This document shows, piece by piece, positions 61,680-64,000 of a stretch of 64,000 nucleotides of DNA; positions within the stretch are counted from its first letter, which is position 1, and the number at the start of each line of letters is the position of its first letter. Source of the stretch: JAFCUW01 sp049897565 (GTDB lineage Bacteria; Pseudomonadota; Gammaproteobacteria; Burkholderiales; Burkholderiaceae_D); the NCBI RefSeq assembly GCF_049897565.1, contig NZ_JAFCWM010000003.1, forward strand, positions 124,001-188,000, read 5' to 3'. The translations under genes were made by a program, and so were the position numbers. The notes beneath the pieces are model-generated. The model searched no databases and had not been told where the DNA came from. It worked only from the letters and a program-made list of their open reading frames with translations.

Positions 61680-64000
61680 ATGGAATTAGCCAAGTCTTTC
61701 GAGCCAGCCGATATTGAACAGTTCTGGCGCAACGAGTGGGAACAGCGCGGCTACTTCGCCGCCACCACCGACGCCGACAAACCGTCGTTCAGCATTCAGC
61801 TGCCGCCACCGAACGTGACCGGCACCCTGCACATGGGGCACGCTTTTAACCAGACCATCATGGATGGCCTGACCCGCTACTACCGCATGCGCGGCCACAA
61901 CACAGCGTGGATTCCAGGTACCGACCACGCCGGCATCGCCACCCAGATCGTTGTCGAACGCCAGCTCGATGCGCAGAACATTTCGCGCCACGACCTCGGC
62001 CGCGAGAAGTTCGTCGAGAAGGTGTGGGAGTGGAAAGAGAAGTCGGGCAACATCATCACCGGCCAGATGCGCCGCATGGGCACGTCGCCCGACTGGGCGC
62101 GCGAATACTTCACGATGGACGAGCCGCGCTCGAAAGTGGTCACCGAAGTGTTTGTCCGTTTGTTCGAGCAAGGCTTGATCTACCGCGGCAAGCGCCTGGT
62201 CAACTGGGATCCGGTGCTCGGCACGGCCGTGTCCGACCTCGAAGTGGCGCAGGAAGAAGAAGATGGCTTCATGTGGTACATCCGCTATCCGTTCGCGGAC
62301 GACAGCGGCCACGTCACCGTCGCCACCACCCGTCCAGAAACGCTGCTCGGCGACGTCGCCGTCGCGGTCGATCCGACCGATGAGCGCTACACCGCGCACG
62401 TCGGCAAGATGTTGAATTTACCGCTGACCGGCCGCCAGATTCCGCTTATCGCCGACGAGTATGCCGACAAGGAATTCGGCACCGGTTGCGTGAAAATCAC
62501 GCCGGCGCACGACTTCAACGACTATGCCGTCGGCCAGCGCAACAAGTTGCCGATGATTTGCGTGCTCACACTCGACGCCAAGATCAGCGATGAGGCGCCG
62601 GAAGCCTACCGCGGCATGGACCGCTTCGCCGCGCGCAAGCAGATCGTCGCCGACCTCGACGCGCTCGGCCTGCTGCAGGAAGTCAAGCCGCACAAGCTGC
62701 AAGTGCCGCGCGGCGACCGTACCGGCGTCGTCATCGAGCCGATGCTGACCGACCAGTGGTTCGTGGCAATGAGCAAACCTGCGCCGGAAGGCACCCTCTT
62801 CCCCGGCAAGTCGATCGCCGAAGTGGCGCTCGAGAAAGTGGCCAACGGCGAAATCAAGTTCGTGCCGGAAAACTGGAGCACCACCTACAACCAGTGGCTC
62901 GGTAACATCCAGGATTGGTGCGTGTCGCGCCAGTTATGGTGGGGCCACCGCATCCCGGCGTGGTATGACGACGCCGGCAACATCATCGTTGCCCGCAGCG
63001 AGGAAGAAGCCCAGCAAAAAGCCAAGGCGGCCGGTGTCACCGGCGCCCTGCGCCGCGACAACGACGTGCTCGATACCTGGTTCTCGTCGGCGCTCGTGCC
63101 GTTCTCGACCATGGGCTGGCCGGAAGAAACGCCGGACATGAAGATGTTTTTGCCGTCGTCGGTGCTGGTGACCGGCTTCGACATCATCTTCTTCTGGGTC
63201 GCGCGGATGGTGATGATGACCACCCACTTCACCGGCAAGGTGCCGTTCGAGACCGTGTACGTGCACGGCCTGGTGCGCGATTCGTCCGGCCAGAAGATGT
63301 CCAAGTCGAAAGGCAACACGCTCGACCCGATCGACCTGATCGACGGCATCGGCATCGAGGAACTCGTTGCCAAGCGCACCACCGGCCTGATGAACCCGAA
63401 AGACGCCGCCAAGATCGAAAAGGCAACGCGCAAGGAATTCCCGGAAGGCATCGCTGCCTACGGCACCGACGCCGTGCGCTTCACGATGGCCAGCTACGCT
63501 TCGCTGGGACGCAACATCAACTTCGACCTGGGCCGCGCCGAAGGCTACCGCAACTTCTGCAACAAGATGTGGAACGCGACCCGTTTCGTGCTGATGAATA
63601 CGGAAGACAAGGATTGCAGCGCCAGCGACGCCGACCTGTCGCAGGCCGACCGCTGGATCCTTTCCATGCTGCAGCGCGCCGAGCAGGACGTCGCCAAGGG
63701 CTTCGACGACTACCGCTTCGACAACATCGCCGCGACGATCTACAAGTTCGTCTGGGACGAGTATTGCGACTGGTACCTCGAAGTGGCGAAAGTCCAGGTC
63801 CAGCACGGCACCGAAGGCCAGCAGCGCGCCACCCGCAATACCTTGCTGCGCGTACTCGAAGTGATCCTGCGCCTGGCCCATCCGATCATTCCGTTCGTCA
63901 CCGAAGCGTTGTGGCAGACCGTCGCGCCGCTGGCCGGCAAGAAGGTCGATCCTGCCGGCGACTCCGTCATGCGCCAGCCGTATCCGCAGGCGAACCTGGC
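61680..64000 (+). CDS. valS: Valine--tRNA ligase, N-terminal part (cut by window edge)
   Basis: 773 codons of an open frame that continues past the window end. It is a class I synthetase. The HIGH motif appears as HMGH in LPPPNVTGTLHMGHAFNQ, the editing domain contains TTRPETLLGDVAVAV, and KMSKSKGNTLDP is the KMSKS loop (about residue 540). It charges tRNA-Val and clears misacylated Thr. ATG at 61680 begins MELAKSFEPADIEQFW, the standard start. Tail regions, including the coiled coil, lie outside the window. Confidence 0.97.
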   Translation, partial: MELAKSFEPADIEQFWRNEWEQRGYFAATTDADKPSFSIQLPPPNVTGTLHMGHAFNQTIMDGLTRYYRMRGHNTAWIPGTDHAGIATQIVVERQLDAQNISRHDLGREKFVEKVWEWKEKSGNIITGQMRRMGTSPDWAREYFTMDEPRSKVVTEVFVRLFEQGLIYRGKRLVNWDPVLGTAVSDLEVAQEEEDGFMWYIRYPFADDSGHVTVATTRPETLLGDVAVAVDPTDERYTAHVGKMLNLPLTGRQIPLIADEYADKEFGTGCVKITPAHDFNDYAVGQRNKLPMICVLTLDAKISDEAPEAYRGMDRFAARKQIVADLDALGLLQEVKPHKLQVPRGDRTGVVIEPMLTDQWFVAMSKPAPEGTLFPGKSIAEVALEKVANGEIKFVPENWSTTYNQWLGNIQDWCVSRQLWWGHRIPAWYDDAGNIIVARSEEEAQQKAKAAGVTGALRRDNDVLDTWFSSALVPFSTMGWPEETPDMKMFLPSSVLVTGFDIIFFWVARMVMMTTHFTGKVPFETVYVHGLVRDSSGQKMSKSKGNTLDPIDLIDGIGIEELVAKRTTGLMNPKDAAKIEKATRKEFPEGIAAYGTDAVRFTMASYASLGRNINFDLGRAEGYRNFCNKMWNATRFVLMNTEDKDCSASDADLSQADRWILSMLQRAEQDVAKGFDDYRFDNIAATIYKFVWDEYCDWYLEVAKVQVQHGTEGQQRATRNTLLRVLEVILRLAHPIIPFVTEALWQTVAPLAGKKVDPAGDSVMRQPYPQANL

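Overview
The window looks like a chromosome segment of a high-GC betaproteobacterium of the Oxalobacteraceae (Massilia, Duganella or Janthinobacterium type). This rests on the gene arrangement and protein character: a cytochrome aa3 operon with a small assembly protein, polA followed by a DUF2782-type gene and thrB, glcDEF, and chemoreceptors with very conserved signalling domains. The genus call is inference, because no rRNA gene is present. I saw no tRNA, CRISPR array, transposase or complete prophage.

Layout. 1-348 is the tail of a methyltransferase gene. 371-10250 is a respiratory block, mostly on the minus strand: coxB, ctaD, a 34-residue assembly protein, cox11 and coxC, then SURF1, a thioredoxin-like protein, heme A synthase, heme O synthase and a SCO copper chaperone, followed by a PerM-type membrane protein. 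Together these build aa3 oxidase, its heme A and its copper centres. 10667-12851 holds bioC, comF and trmL. 13397-17773 holds an SGNH hydrolase and a 1148-residue membrane-embedded patatin phospholipase, the least ordinary genes here. 17784-26762 holds rfaE2, a PilU-like ATPase, oxyR, a methyltransferase, ubiA, a DUF883 gene, proC, yggS, pilT and pilU.

27190-34634 is a signalling region with visible decay. It has an intact chemoreceptor, a glutathione peroxidase and a hybrid histidine kinase. These are followed by a cheW remnant, a second chemoreceptor broken by one in-frame stop codon, a copy of a receiver-domain fragment, a frameshifted SLATT/DUF4231-like remnant and a KTSC gene. 34631-38771 is glcDEF with a small lipoprotein gene inside it. 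38843-42560 holds a cobalamin adenosyltransferase gene and, convergent to it, xseB-ispA-dxs for isoprenoid precursors. 42899-48058 holds a Rieske oxygenase, a DMT exporter, a mercaptopyruvate-type sulfurtransferase, a ZIP metal transporter and a DUF4382 lipoprotein. 48246-56758 holds polA, a DUF2782-like gene, thrB, a BPSS1780-type membrane protein, an unrecognised gene, an HNH nuclease and a UvrD-family helicase. 56881-64000 holds an SRPBCC protein, a MarR remnant, the glutathione-dependent formaldehyde dehydrogenase, three response regulators, a GST and the first part of valS.

A short element built on GGGGTCAGACC occurs at four places. All four are tail-to-tail gene junctions, which suggests a bidirectional terminator or REP-like repeat. 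The main points for a second look are the split-dyad membrane patatin, these elements, and the cluster of recently broken genes.
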